In this document: positions 1-8,189 of the stretch, piece after piece
How the letters are laid out: each line of letters starts with the position of its first letter
How positions within the stretch are numbered: position 1 is the first letter of the stretch
DNA from: an uncultured Lysobacter sp.
Lineage (GTDB): Bacteria > Pseudomonadota > Gammaproteobacteria > Xanthomonadales > Xanthomonadaceae
Assembly (NCBI GenBank): GCA_946479915.1
Contig: CAMLHR010000034.1
Coordinates: 1-8,762, forward strand
Reading direction: 5' to 3'
Length of the DNA stretch: 8,762 nucleotides
Position numbers and translations under genes: made by a program
The notes under the pieces: model-generated
The model's input: the letters and a program-made list of their open reading frames with translations, nothing else
Database searches by the model: none
What the model was told of the DNA's origin: nothing

Positions 1-150
1 GGTGCCGGCGGAGTCGAGCTCGACCCGCCCGGCCAGCGGCGAGGCCGCGATGCGTGCGCGCAGGATGCCCTCGGCCATCGGCGAGCGGCAGATGTTGCCG
101 AGGCAGACCAGCAGCAGGCAGACAGGCGCGTGGGTGTCGGGATCAGCCAT
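1..150 (-). CDS. Low-molecular-weight protein tyrosine phosphatase, N-terminal part (runs off left edge)
   Basis: This is a partial gene; the first 50 codons are present, starting at ATG 150-148. The protein begins [20 protein letters not shown]. The LMW-PTP catalytic loop CX5R(S) is visible as CLGNICRS, with nucleophile Cys16 and Arg22 directly after a hydrophobic beta strand. The conserved DSAGT motif lies at residues 46-50. The family hydrolyses phosphotyrosine in the cytoplasm; bacterial members (Wzb/Etp type) often counteract tyrosine kinases that control exopolysaccharide export. The ATG overlaps the end of kdsB by 8 bp (ATGGCTGA), so translation is probably coupled. The C-terminal DPXXD general-acid motif lies outside the window, so an intact enzyme cannot be confirmed. 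No kinase partner is visible here, and the substrate is unknown. Confidence 0.88.
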   Translation of the reverse strand, partial: MADPDTHAPVCLLLVCLGNICRSPMAEGILRARIAASPLAGRVELDSAGT

Positions 151-937
151 GGCCGGCGGCGATGCGCGCCTCGGCGCGCGCCAGGTCCTCCGGGGTGTCC
201 ACGCCGGGCGGGAACGGCTCGGGGGTGAGCTCGACCGCGATGCGCACGCCCGCCTCGAGCGCGCGCAGCTGTTCCAGCGACTCGATGGTTTCGAGGCGGC
301 CGGGCGGCATGGCGGCGAAGCGGCGGAGGAAGCCGACGCGGTAGGCGTAGATGCCGATGTGGCGGAGGGCGGTGGACGGAGTTGTCGCCGCTGAAGCGGC
401 TCCTACAGTGGGGGTGGGGGATCCCTTGGTGAACTGGTCGCGGTGCCAGGGGATGGGGGCGCGGCTGAAGTAGAGGGCGAATCCGTCGGCGTCGCGGACG
501 ACCTTGACGGCGTTGGGATCGAACATCGTGTCGACGTCGTCGATGGGCGCGGCGAGCGTGGCCATTTCGGCGCCGCTGGCGGCGAGCGCGCCGGCGACGG
601 CGCGGATGCCCGCGACCGGCGCGAACGGCTCGTCGCCCTGCAGGTTCACCACGATCGTGTCGTCGGCCCAGCCGGCGAGGCGCGCGCACTCGGCCAGGCG
701 GTCGGTCCCGGATGCGTGCGTGCGCGCGGTCATCGCGACGCGCACGCCGCTGCCCTCGAGCGCCGCGGCGATGCGTTCGTCGTCCGTCGCGACCCAGGCC
801 TCGCGCGCGCCGGCGGCCAGTGCGCGACGCGCGACATGCAGCACCAGCGGCTCGCCGGCGAGCGGCCGCAGGGGCTTGCCCGGCAGCCGGCTGGCGTCGT
901 GGCGCGCGGGGATGGCGACGATGAAGTCCTGCGACAT
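143..937 (-). CDS. kdsB: 3-deoxy-manno-octulosonate cytidylyltransferase (CMP-Kdo synthetase)
   Basis: KdsB activates Kdo with CTP to CMP-Kdo in the cytoplasm, the donor for the inner core of LPS. The 264-residue product shows the family signatures in order: the nucleotide-binding start [15 protein letters not shown] (residues 9-23), the VATDDE region (49-54), [10 protein letters not shown] (74-83), VNLQGDEP (97-104), PNAVKVV (141-147), [11 protein letters not shown] (154-164), [10 protein letters not shown] (191-200) and GVDTPEDL (245-252). E. coli KdsB has 248 residues. Most of the extra length lies between W164 and H193, where a translated REP-like palindrome supplies residues about 177-186. 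The catalytic motifs on both sides stay in frame, so the enzyme is probably active. The start ATG 937-935 is 4 bp downstream of the lpxK stop, with no strong Shine-Dalgarno. The stop overlaps the downstream phosphatase gene. Confidence 0.95.
   Translation of the reverse strand: MSQDFIVAIPARHDASRLPGKPLRPLAGEPLVLHVARRALAAGAREAWVATDDERIAAALEGSGVRVAMTARTHASGTDRLAECARLAGWADDTIVVNLQGDEPFAPVAGIRAVAGALAASGAEMATLAAPIDDVDTMFDPNAVKVVRDADGFALYFSRAPIPWHRDQFTKGSPTPTVGAASAATTPSTALRHIGIYAYRVGFLRRFAAMPPGRLETIESLEQLRALEAGVRIAVELTPEPFPPGVDTPEDLARAEARIAAGHG
381..410 (-). repeat. REP-like GTAGGAGC palindromic element inside kdsB
   Basis: Read on the minus strand, this stretch has the head GTAGGAG (406-400) followed by the hairpin GCCGCT-TC-AGCGGC (400-387) and GACAAC. 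This head-plus-stem layout matches the extragenic palindromic repeat that I recall as abundant in Xanthomonadaceae and Pseudomonas genomes. Here it lies within kdsB and is read in frame as [10 protein letters not shown] (residues about 177-186), at a point where other KdsB proteins have a shorter loop before the LRH(I/L)GIY motif. Only one copy was noticed in the window. Confidence 0.72.
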
Positions 938-941
938 GGCG

Positions 942-1952
942 TCAGCGTAACTGGTCGAGCAGCGCGATCCACAGGGCTTCGGGCAACTCGGCCTCCACCG
1001 GCACCGCGTAGAAGCGCTCGCCCGCGAACGGCTGGCACTTCACCGCGTCCTTCTCGGTCATCAGCACCGGCAGGTCGCTGCCGAACTCGAAGTCTGCGGC
1101 GACGTAGGCGTGATGGTCCGGGAAGGCGTGCGGCACCACCGCGATGCCGGCCTCGCGCAGCATCGTGAAGAAGCGCTGCGGGTGGCCGATGCCGGCAACC
1201 GCGTGCACCCGCTGCCCGGCGAAGTCGGCCAGCGGACGCGAGCGGCCGGGCAGCAGCGGGCGGGCCTCGCCGGCACGCAGGCGCATCGGCCATTCACCGA
1301 ACCCCGCCTCGGCCGGATGGGCGACCGTCGCCGCCTCGCCCCCGGCGAGGTTCACCACGCGGAAGTGGCATTCGCGGCCGCGCGCCGCCGGCTCGCGCAG
1401 CGGGCCGGCCGGCAGCAACTGCCCGTTGCCGTAGCGACGCCGGCCGTCGATCAGCTCGACCTCCACGTCGCGCGCCAGGCGGTAGTGCTGCAGGCCGTCG
1501 TCGCAGACGACCACGTCGCAGCCGGCCGCTGCCAGCGCGCGCGCCGCCGCCACCCGGTCGCGGTCCACCCGCACCTTCACCCCGGTCTGCATCGCGACCA
1601 GCAGCGGCTCGTCGCCGGTCAGCGCGGCATCGTCGCCCGCCTCGACCCAGCGCGGCCTGCGTTCGTCGCGCCGGCCGTGGCCGCGGCTGGCCACGCCGGG
1701 CCGGTAGCCGGCCATGCGCAGCCGGCGTACCAGCGCGATGGCGAAGGGCGTCTTGCGGGTGCCTCCCGGGGTGATGTTGTCGACCACGACGCCGGCCACC
1801 TCCACCCGGTGCGTGCGCCGCACGCCGCGCCGGTACAGCCAGCGGCGCAGGCCCGACAGCGCGCCGTACAGCAGCGCGAGCACGCGCGCCGACAGCGGCA
1901 CCGGCGCATCGCCGTACCAGTGCGCGGGGGGCTGAAAGGGGCGTCGGCTCAT
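942..1952 (-). CDS. lpxK: Tetraacyldisaccharide 4'-kinase (lipid A biosynthesis)
   Basis: LpxK phosphorylates the 4' position of the tetraacyldisaccharide 1-phosphate at the cytoplasmic face of the inner membrane, giving lipid IVA. The 336-residue product has the expected N-terminal amphipathic/hydrophobic stretch ([22 protein letters not shown], about 19-40), GDEPLL (113-118), [15 protein letters not shown] (150-164), [15 protein letters not shown] (174-188), [14 protein letters not shown] (249-262), FPDHH (277-281) and MTEKDAVK (298-305). The phosphate-binding loop is unusual: [12 protein letters not shown] (58-69) replaces the usual GN(I/V)TxGGTGKTP, with Asp58 and Arg66 at conserved Gly positions and Pro62 between them. 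The start at ATG 1952 overlaps the msbA stop by ATGA, an arrangement favouring coupled translation, and gives the standard family N-terminus. The reading frame continues open upstream inside msbA, but that part is a frame shadow. Confidence 0.93.
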   Translation of the reverse strand: MSRRPFQPPAHWYGDAPVPLSARVLALLYGALSGLRRWLYRRGVRRTHRVEVAGVVVDNITPGGTRKTPFAIALVRRLRMAGYRPGVASRGHGRRDERRPRWVEAGDDAALTGDEPLLVAMQTGVKVRVDRDRVAAARALAAAGCDVVVCDDGLQHYRLARDVEVELIDGRRRYGNGQLLPAGPLREPAARGRECHFRVVNLAGGEAATVAHPAEAGFGEWPMRLRAGEARPLLPGRSRPLADFAGQRVHAVAGIGHPQRFFTMLREAGIAVVPHAFPDHHAYVAADFEFGSDLPVLMTEKDAVKCQPFAGERFYAVPVEAELPEALWIALLDQLR

Positions 1953-3688
1953 GCGTCGCGGAACTGCATCTGGTGCAGGCGGGTGTACAGCCCGCCGCGC
2001 GCCAGCAATTCGGCGTGGGTCCCCTGCTCCACCAGTTCGCCCTGCTCGAGCACCAGCACCTGGTCGGCGTGCTCGATGGTCGACAGGCGGTGCGCGATCA
2101 CCAGCGTGGTGCGGTCCGGCATCAGGTGCGCCAGCGCGTCCTGCACCAGCCGCTCGGATTCGTTGTCCAGCGCGGCGGTCGCCTCGTCCAGCAGCAGCAC
2201 CGGCGCGTCGCGCAGGATCGCGCGCGCGATCGCCAGGCGCTGGCGCTGGCCGCCCGAGAGCAGCGCGCCGTTCTCGCCGATGGGCGTGTCCAGGCCCTGC
2301 GGCAGCCGCGCGATGAACTCCCACGCATTGGCCGCCTCGGCCGCCTTGCGCAGCAGCCCCTCGTCGGCCTCGGTCGCGTAGGCGATGTTGGCCGCCACGG
2401 TGTCGTCGAACAGCATCACCCGCTGCCCCACCAGCGCCACCTGGCGGCGCAGGTCCGCCAGCCGGTAGTCGGACAACGGCACCCCGTCGAGCGTGATCCG
2501 GCCGGCGCTGGGTTCGTAGAAGCGCGGCACCAGCCGCGCCAGGCTGGTCTTGCCGCTGCCGGAGCGGCCCACGATCGCCGTCACCGAGCCGGGCCGGGCC
2601 ACGAAGCTGATGTCGCGCAGCGCCGCCGCGTCCTTGCCCTGGTACTGCAGGGACACGTGCTCGAAGACCAGCTCGCCGCGCGCGCGCGCCAGGGCGACGG
2701 TCCCGGTGTCCCGTTCCTCGGCGCTGTCGAGGACCGCGAAGATCCGCTCGGCCGCCGACACGCCGCGCGAGATGGCGCCCTGCACGCCCGTGATCCGGCG
2801 CAGCGAGGGGATGATGCCCATCATCGCCGTCATCAACGCCACGAACTGGCCTGCATTGAGGTCGCCGTCCAGTGCCTCGCGCGCGGCGATCCACACGATC
2901 GCCGCCAGCGCGAAGGCCGCCAGGATCTGCACCATCGCCGAGGCGGACGCCTTGGTCGCGTCGATCTTCAGGTTCAGCCGGAGGATGCGGTTGGCGATGC
3001 GCGAGTAGCGCTCGCCCTCGAATCCCTGCGCGCCATGCACCTTGACGTCCTGCTGCGCCGCCAGCGACTGCTCCGCAGCCTGCGCCATCTCCGCCATGCC
3101 GTCCTGCACGTTGCGGCTGATCCGGCGGTAGCGTCCGCCCACGTACCAGACGATGGCGCCGATGAGCGGCGCGATCACCAGCATCGCGATTGTCACCTTG
3201 ACCGACGTGGTGAGCATCACGCCCAGCAGGAAGAGCACGACGATCGAATCGGTCACCAGGATCTTGAGCGCGTTGGCGCTCGCCTCGGTGACCTGCTCGG
3301 TGTCGAAGTTCAGGCGGCTGACCATGCCCGGCACCGACTCGGTGTCGAAGCGGCTGCTGGGCAGGCGCAGGTACTTGCCCAGGATGCGCTCGCGCAGGTC
3401 GCGCACCACGCTGCGGCCGGCGCGCGCCATGCCGTAGTCGGTGACGAACGTGGCCACGCCGCGCAGCAGGAACAGGCCGATGATGACCAGCGGCAGGCGC
3501 ACCGCCTCGCCGGGCTTGGGATCCACGAAGCCGTCGTTGACGAGCGGCTCCATCAGCTTGATGAAGTAGCCGCCGGCCAGGCCCTCGACCACCATCGCGA
3601 CGGTCGCGACGGCCAGCAGCGGCCAGTAGCGCATCGCGTGGCCGAGCAGCCTGCGGTACGTCGGCCAGGCGGGCGCCTGCGCGGTCAT
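1949..3688 (-). CDS. msbA: Lipid A export ATP-binding/permease protein (ABC flippase)
   Basis: MsbA is a homodimeric ABC exporter that flips core-lipid A across the inner membrane. The 579-residue product has the normal layout: an N-terminal six-helix transmembrane domain (about 1-320, with clear hydrophobic helices near 22-45, 65-83, 142-162, 164-184, 250-270 and 278-294), then the nucleotide-binding domain. That domain carries Walker A GRSGSGKT (374-381), Q-loop Gln422, signature LSGGQ (477-481), Walker B VLLLDE (497-502) and H-loop His533. The start ATG 3688-3686 overlaps the exbD stop (ATGA), with GGAGG at 3697-3693 only 4 bases upstream. The stop overlaps the lpxK start in the same way. 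The pairing with lpxK, the gene for the enzyme that makes its substrate, supports MsbA over other ABC exporters. The reading frame stays open far upstream through exbD and exbB; that extension is spurious. Confidence 0.95.
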   Translation of the reverse strand: MTAQAPAWPTYRRLLGHAMRYWPLLAVATVAMVVEGLAGGYFIKLMEPLVNDGFVDPKPGEAVRLPLVIIGLFLLRGVATFVTDYGMARAGRSVVRDLRERILGKYLRLPSSRFDTESVPGMVSRLNFDTEQVTEASANALKILVTDSIVVLFLLGVMLTTSVKVTIAMLVIAPLIGAIVWYVGGRYRRISRNVQDGMAEMAQAAEQSLAAQQDVKVHGAQGFEGERYSRIANRILRLNLKIDATKASASAMVQILAAFALAAIVWIAAREALDGDLNAGQFVALMTAMMGIIPSLRRITGVQGAISRGVSAAERIFAVLDSAEERDTGTVALARARGELVFEHVSLQYQGKDAAALRDISFVARPGSVTAIVGRSGSGKTSLARLVPRFYEPSAGRITLDGVPLSDYRLADLRRQVALVGQRVMLFDDTVAANIAYATEADEGLLRKAAEAANAWEFIARLPQGLDTPIGENGALLSGGQRQRLAIARAILRDAPVLLLDEATAALDNESERLVQDALAHLMPDRTTLVIAHRLSTIEHADQVLVLEQGELVEQGTHAELLARGGLYTRLHQMQFRDA

Positions 3689-4128
3689 GGCGCCTCCGCC
3701 GCGCCGGTGGCGCCTGGCTCCGGCGCGGTCGCGATGGACACGTGGCGGAATCCGAGCTGGCCCACCGCGTCGAGCGCGGTCACCACGGCCTGGTGCGGGG
3801 TGCGCGCGTCGGCCCGCAGCAGGACCGGGCGGTCGCGGTCCTCGCCGGCCACTTCCACCAGCACCTGGCGCAGCGCGTCCGCGTCCGTGCGCAGCACCTC
3901 GCGGTCGTGCACGAAATAGCGGCCGTCGGCGTTGACCAGCAGGACCAGCGCGTTGGTGTCGGTGGACGCCGGCTCGCCGGTGGCCTGCGGCAGCTCGAGC
4001 TTGAGCATCGAACGCGCGTCGAACGTGGTGGTGACCACGAAGAAGATGATCAGCACCAGGATGACGTCGATGAGCGGGACCAGGTTGATGTCCGGCTCGT
4101 CGTACGCGCGATGGTCGCGGATGCGCAT
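3685..4128 (-). CDS. exbD: ExbD/TolR-family biopolymer transport protein
   Basis: This 147-residue protein has the ExbD/TolR layout: a short cytoplasmic N-terminus, one transmembrane helix (about 16-36, [15 protein letters not shown] onward) with the conserved proton-carrying Asp21 in the PLIDV motif, and a periplasmic domain (about 40-140). With ExbB it forms a proton-driven motor in the inner membrane that normally powers TonB- or Tol-type energy transduction. It starts 3 bp after the exbB stop and its stop overlaps the msbA start (ATGA). No tonB gene is present in the window, so the partner is unknown. The place directly before msbA and lpxK is an arrangement I recall in Xanthomonadaceae; a role for this motor in LPS transport would be inference only. 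Confidence 0.9.
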   Translation of the reverse strand: MRIRDHRAYDEPDINLVPLIDVILVLIIFFVVTTTFDARSMLKLELPQATGEPASTDTNALVLLVNADGRYFVHDREVLRTDADALRQVLVEVAGEDRDRPVLLRADARTPHQAVVTALDAVGQLGFRHVSIATAPEPGATGAAEAP

Positions 4129-4131
4129 CGG

Positions 4132-4740
4132 TCAGGGGCCGCGCGGGTCCAGCGCGTCCATGAGCTGGATCGCCTCGTGCTCCATGTCCACGATGTACGT
4201 GCCGATGCGCGCGCGGAAGTAGCGGTGGAACGCCAGCGCCGGGATCGCGACGATCATGCCGGTGGCCGTGCACACCAGCGCCTTGCCGATGCCGCCGGCC
4301 AGCTCGTTCACGTCGCCCACGCCGTATTCGAGGATCCCGAGGAACATCTGGATCATGCCGACCACGGTGCCGAACAGCCCGAGCAGCGGGCCCGCGGCGG
4401 CGATCGTGCCCAGCGCGTTGAGGTAGCGCTCCATGCGGTGGACCAGGTGGCGGCCGACATCCTCGACCCGCTCGCGGATCTGTTCGCGCGGGCGGTGGCG
4501 CATGTCCAGTGCCGCGGCCAGCAGTTCGCCCAGCGGCGAGGTCTGGCGCAGCGACTGGATGTGGTTGGGGTCGAGCCGCCCGTGGACCGCCCAGGCCCGG
4601 ACCTCCTCGCCCAGCCCGGGCGGCAGGACGGTCTTGCGGCGCAGGGACCAGAAGCGCTCCACGATGATCGCCAGCGCGAGCGCCGACAACAGCAGCAACG
4701 GGATCATCGGCCACCCGCCCGCCAGGACCAGTTCCAGCAC
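4132..4740 (-). CDS. exbB: ExbB/TolQ-family (MotA/TolQ/ExbB) proton channel protein
   Basis: ExbB forms the multimeric inner-membrane stator-like channel that works with ExbD. Using the GTG start at 4740-4738, the product has 202 residues beginning MLELVLAGGWPMIPLLLLSA. Helix 1 spans about 9-29, followed by a cytoplasmic domain. Helices 2 and 3 lie at about 110-133 (containing AAAGPLLGLFGTVVGM) and 151-175 (containing ALVCTATGMIVAIPA), the two most conserved stretches of the family. I prefer GTG because a good Shine-Dalgarno, GGAGG (4752-4748), sits 7 bases upstream and the resulting N-terminus matches family members. The alternative ATG at 4770 would add ten residues (MQGPRAGGWS) and has no comparable ribosome site. 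The gene lies 67 bp after comEC and 3 bp before exbD. Confidence 0.9.
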   Translation of the reverse strand: MLELVLAGGWPMIPLLLLSALALAIIVERFWSLRRKTVLPPGLGEEVRAWAVHGRLDPNHIQSLRQTSPLGELLAAALDMRHRPREQIRERVEDVGRHLVHRMERYLNALGTIAAAGPLLGLFGTVVGMIQMFLGILEYGVGDVNELAGGIGKALVCTATGMIVAIPALAFHRYFRARIGTYIVDMEHEAIQLMDALDPRGP

Positions 4741-4747
4741 GCTCCAA

Positions 4748-4752
4748 CCTCC
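4748..4752 (-). promoter_or_regulatory. Ribosome binding site deciding the exbB start
   Basis: On the minus strand GGAGG lies 7 bases upstream of a GTG at 4740-4738. It lies inside the coding sequence if the upstream ATG at 4770 were used, so its position argues for initiation at the GTG. Confidence 0.55.
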
Positions 4753-4807
4753 GGCCCGGGGGCCCTGCATTCCGTCGGCGGACAGGATAGCCCAGCCCCG
4801 CGCGGCC

Positions 4808-7147
4808 TCAGCGGGCGCGCTGGCGCACCGCGTCCCACAATCGGCGATCCGCCGCGCGGCGCCCCTCGACCTGGATTCCCCGCCGATCGATGCGCACCCG
4901 CAGCGCCCCGCCCAGGGCCGTGTTCGACAGCCGCGCGCCCGCGTCCGTCCAGCGCTCCACGATCAGCGGGCTGGGATGGTCGAAGCGACTGTCGGCGCCG
5001 GCCGACACCAGCGCGTGCGTCGCCCCGGTGGCGTGCACGAAGTCCCAGTCCGAGGAATGTCGGCTGCCGTGGTGCGCCACCTGCACCACGTCGGCGCGGA
5101 CGGCCCCCGACGCGCGGCGCAGGATCGTGCGCTCGACGACGTCGCCGATGTCGCCGGTCAGCAGGACCACGCCGTGCGGCGACGCGATGCGCAGCACGCA
5201 GCTGGCCTCGTTGCCGAAGTAGGGAAAGAACGGCGTCGGGTGCAGGAACCGGAAGCGCACGCCATCCCACTGCCAGGCATGGCCGGCCACGCAGGCGAAC
5301 TCGCCCGGTACCGGCGAGCCTTCCGGCGCGTAGGCCGGCGCGGGGAACGCCGTCCGGACCGAGGGCCACCCGCCGGCGTGGTCGTTGTCGCCATGGCTGA
5401 CCACCGCCGCGTCGAGCCGCCGCACGCCCAGCGCGTGCAGCGCCGGCACCACCACCCGCGCGCCCGCGTCGAACCCGCCGGGCAGTGCCGGGCCCATGTC
5501 GTAGAGCAGCGCGTGGTCCGCCGTGCGCACCAGGACCGACAGGCCCTGCCCCACGTCCAGCATGACCAGTTCGACCTCCGCGGGCCGCGGCAGCTCGCGC
5601 GACGGCCAGAGCAGGGGCAGCCACAGCAGCAACGCCAGCGGCTTGCCGGGCACGCCGCGTGGCAGCAGCAGCCAGAACGCGGCGAACAGCGCGAGCGGCA
5701 GCGCGTACCAGCGCGCCTCCGGCAGCCACCAGAGGGCGAGGCCGCTGTCGTGCAGCCAGGTGAACCCCGGCCAGCTCCAGGCGAAGGCGACGGCCGCCCC
5801 GTGCCAGGCCCAGGTGCCGGCGCCAGGCAGCAAGGATTCCAGGCCCGTCCCGGCCAGCGCCAGCGTCACGACCACCAGGCTCCACCACGGCACGGCGACC
5901 AGGTTCGCGACCGGACCGGTGAGCGAGGCCTGCCCGAACAGCACGACGGTCAACGGGAGCAGCCCGAGCGTCGCGACTGCCTGCGCGCTGACCAGGCCAT
6001 GCAGCGGATTGCGCTCGCTGCCGGGAGGCAGGCACCAGAGCAGCCAGGCCACGCCGCCGAAGCTCAGCCAGAAGCCCGGCGTGAGCAGCGCCAGCGGATC
6101 GGCCAGCCCGATCGCGATCGCCGCCAGGCCCAGCGCATCGGCCATGCCGTGCGCACGCCTCGCCAGGCGCACGCCCACGATCACCGCGATCATCAGGGTC
6201 GTGCGGATGGTGGGGAGCGCGAGCCCGGCGACGGCGGTATAGCCGGCGGCCCCGAGCAACGCCGCGATGCCGGCCGCGTGCTGTCGCGGCAGGTGGCGCC
6301 CCAGCCGCGGCAACATGCGCCACGTGCCGGCCGCGAGCAACGCGAAGAAGCCGCCGACCAGGCCAACGTGGAAGCCGGAGATCGCGATGAGGTGGGTCAG
6401 GCCGTTGCTGCGCAGCACCTCCCAGTCGTGGAGGTCGAGCGCGCGCGTGTCGCCGAGCGCGAGCGCACGCACGAACCGCGACGCCTCGTGCGGGACCGTG
6501 GCCGCGATCCGCGCAGAGGCCCGCGCGCGCCACGCGTCGATGCCGCCCGGCGGCGCCGTGCGCCTTGCCGTCTCCGTCTCGCGCAGGTAGCCGTCCGCCG
6601 CGACGCGATACGCCAGCGCCTGCTTCTCGCTGTCGGAACCCCCCGGATTGCGCAGGCCGCGGGGCGCGCGCAGGCGTGCCGTGAATTCCCAGCGGCTGCC
6701 GGGTTCGATCGTCCGACGTCGCGGATCAGGGCATTGGCCGCGCTCGTCGTACCAGGCGAGCTGGAGCAGGCGACCCCGCAGGTGCCGCGGCTGGGTGCCG
6801 TCGTCGTCGACCCGGAACCGGAACGCCGTGCGGCCCGGCTCGTGTCGCGGCAAGTCCACGACCTTGCCGGCGATGGCCACCTCGGCGCGCTCGAACGCAG
6901 GCGGCAACTGCCGCGACAGCGTGACCGCCGCATGCAACCCGCACAGGCCGATGCCCAGCAGCGCCACGCCGGCCAGGCGGCCCCACGCCCGGCCGTGGAT
7001 CCAGCCGCGGAGCCCCAGCCCCACCGCGAGCGCCAGCACCGGCCATGGCGGCAGTTCCGGCAGGCACAGGCAGGCCAGGATCCCCGCAACCAGCGAGGCC
7101 CCGGTGCCCCAGCCGAACGGCGGCGCCTCCCAGGCGGACGTCGCCAT
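4808..7147 (-). CDS. comEC: ComEC/Rec2 DNA internalization protein
   Basis: ComEC is the inner-membrane channel that carries incoming single-stranded DNA into the cytoplasm during natural transformation. The 779-residue product has all expected parts. The N-terminal helices and DUF4131-like region cover about 15-200. The Competence transmembrane domain (about 225-510) has LGDTRAL (231-237) and HLIAISGFHVGL (252-263). The C-terminal metallo-beta-lactamase-like domain (about 525-755) has LDVGQG (530-535), SHGDNDHAGG (584-593, the HxDxDH metal-binding motif), LTGD (663-666) and AHHGS (691-695). Length and motifs indicate a full, probably functional protein. The start ATG 7147-7145 shares its A with the stop codon of intI (TGATG), and no Shine-Dalgarno is evident, so translation may depend on the upstream gene. 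The stop is followed by 67 bp before exbB. Confidence 0.95.
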   Translation of the reverse strand: MATSAWEAPPFGWGTGASLVAGILACLCLPELPPWPVLALAVGLGLRGWIHGRAWGRLAGVALLGIGLCGLHAAVTLSRQLPPAFERAEVAIAGKVVDLPRHEPGRTAFRFRVDDDGTQPRHLRGRLLQLAWYDERGQCPDPRRRTIEPGSRWEFTARLRAPRGLRNPGGSDSEKQALAYRVAADGYLRETETARRTAPPGGIDAWRARASARIAATVPHEASRFVRALALGDTRALDLHDWEVLRSNGLTHLIAISGFHVGLVGGFFALLAAGTWRMLPRLGRHLPRQHAAGIAALLGAAGYTAVAGLALPTIRTTLMIAVIVGVRLARRAHGMADALGLAAIAIGLADPLALLTPGFWLSFGGVAWLLWCLPPGSERNPLHGLVSAQAVATLGLLPLTVVLFGQASLTGPVANLVAVPWWSLVVVTLALAGTGLESLLPGAGTWAWHGAAVAFAWSWPGFTWLHDSGLALWWLPEARWYALPLALFAAFWLLLPRGVPGKPLALLLWLPLLWPSRELPRPAEVELVMLDVGQGLSVLVRTADHALLYDMGPALPGGFDAGARVVVPALHALGVRRLDAAVVSHGDNDHAGGWPSVRTAFPAPAYAPEGSPVPGEFACVAGHAWQWDGVRFRFLHPTPFFPYFGNEASCVLRIASPHGVVLLTGDIGDVVERTILRRASGAVRADVVQVAHHGSRHSSDWDFVHATGATHALVSAGADSRFDHPSPLIVERWTDAGARLSNTALGGALRVRIDRRGIQVEGRRAADRRLWDAVRQRAR

Positions 7148-8154
7148 CAGCGATCCAGCGGACTGAGCACGCCGCCCGCGCCGCGGTTGAGCACATGCGT
7201 ATACACCTGGGTCGTCGCCACGTCCTTGTGGCCCAGCAGTTCCTGCACGGTCCGGATGTCCTGCCCGGCCTCGAGCAGATGCGTGGCGAACGAATGGCGC
7301 AACACGTGCGGCGTCACCGGCTTGTCGATCCCGGCACGCCTCGCCGCCAGCGCGACCGACCGCTGCAGTACCTTCTCGTCGATGTGGTGGCGCTTCTCCC
7401 GCCCGTCCCGCGGATCCACCCCGCGCCGCGCGGCCGGGAACAGGAACTGCCAGGCGAACTCCCGCGGTGCGTTCGGGTACTTCCGCGCCAGCGCATGCGG
7501 CAGCGACACCTCCCCGAAGCCCGCGTCCAGGTCATGACCGTGGGTCACGCGCGATGCGTCCACCTGCCGCAGCAACGCATCGCGCAGGCTCGCCGGCAGC
7601 ACCGTCTTGCGGTCCTTCCCACCCTTGCCGTTGCGCACCGTGATTTCGTTGCGCGCGAAGTCCACGTCCTTGATCCGCAACCGCAGGCACTCCATCAGCC
7701 GCAACCCGCTGCCGTACAGCAGGCTCCCCATCAGCCATTCGCGCCCCGCCAGCTCCCGCAGCAACCGCGCCACCTCGCCCTTCGCCAGCACCACCGGCAA
7801 CCGCCGCGGTCGCTTCGCGCGGACCACGTCCTCCAGCCTCGGCAACTTGATCGCGAGGACCTCTCGATACAGGAACAGCAGCGCCGACAGCGCCTGGTTC
7901 TGCGTGCTGGCCGCCACCCGGTCCCGCGTCGCCAGCTGCGACAGGAAGGCCGTCACGGCCTTCCCGTCAAGTTCGCGCGGATGCCTGCGCCCCGTCGCCC
8001 GGATATACCGGCGAATCCAGTACAGGTATGCCTGTTCCGTCCGCATGCTGTAGTGCTTCACCCGCAAACGCGCGCGAACTTCCGCCAACAGCTTCGGCCG
8101 CTCCGGCCATTCCCCCGACCCCGTTACCGGGGTCTCGTCGCCGCCATACGACAT
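7147..8154 (-). CDS. intI: Integron integrase (tyrosine recombinase)
   Basis: IntI recombines attI with attC sites to insert and excise gene cassettes. The 335-residue product has the N-terminal SAM-like core-binding domain (about 20-105, with MRTEQAYLYWIRRYI at 37-51) and the tyrosine-recombinase catalytic domain. Catalytic residues are Arg152 (GSGLR), a lysine of the GKGGKDR hairpin (176-182), His283 and Arg286 (TPHVLRHSF), His309 (LLGHKD) and Tyr318 (VYTHV). The segment HALARKYPNAPREFAWQFLF (220-239) is the IntI-specific insertion absent from XerC/XerD and needed for attC recognition. The following DPRDGREKRHHIDEKVLQRS and the end VLSPLDR are also IntI-like. Start ATG 8154-8152 has GGGAGG (8167-8162) 7 bases upstream. 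The gene is divergent from the cassettes, as usual, and its TGA overlaps the comEC ATG. It appears intact. Confidence 0.96.
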   Translation of the reverse strand: MSYGGDETPVTGSGEWPERPKLLAEVRARLRVKHYSMRTEQAYLYWIRRYIRATGRRHPRELDGKAVTAFLSQLATRDRVAASTQNQALSALLFLYREVLAIKLPRLEDVVRAKRPRRLPVVLAKGEVARLLRELAGREWLMGSLLYGSGLRLMECLRLRIKDVDFARNEITVRNGKGGKDRKTVLPASLRDALLRQVDASRVTHGHDLDAGFGEVSLPHALARKYPNAPREFAWQFLFPAARRGVDPRDGREKRHHIDEKVLQRSVALAARRAGIDKPVTPHVLRHSFATHLLEAGQDIRTVQELLGHKDVATTQVYTHVLNRGAGGVLSPLDR

Positions 8155-8189
8155 GACGGGGCCTCCCTGCCCTCCAACACGCCCACAAT

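Noticed and set aside
942..2894. A 650-codon frame that would fuse extra sequence to the N-terminus of LpxK
   Set aside because: LpxK similarity starts at MSRRPFQPP (1952), and the upstream part is a frame shadow of msbA.
1949..4747. A 932-codon frame that would extend MsbA upstream through exbD and exbB
   Set aside because: Only the part from ATG 3688 matches MsbA. The upstream part is an out-of-frame reading of exbD/exbB with Gly/Arg/Pro-rich sequence.
4784..4789. TATCCT as -10 of a separate exbB operon promoter
   Set aside because: No acceptable -35 box occurs 16-18 bases upstream (it reads GCTGAG or similar), so the evidence is too weak to list.
4771..4807. Terminator between comEC and exbB
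   Set aside because: No stem-loop followed by a T-run is visible, so readthrough from comEC into exbB is more likely.
3742..7537. Very long plus-strand open frames (552 and 1034 codons) opposite exbD, exbB, comEC and intI
   Set aside because: They are antisense frames kept open by high GC content, have Arg/Ala/Gln/Pro-rich low-complexity translations and no recognisable family, and oppose well-identified genes.
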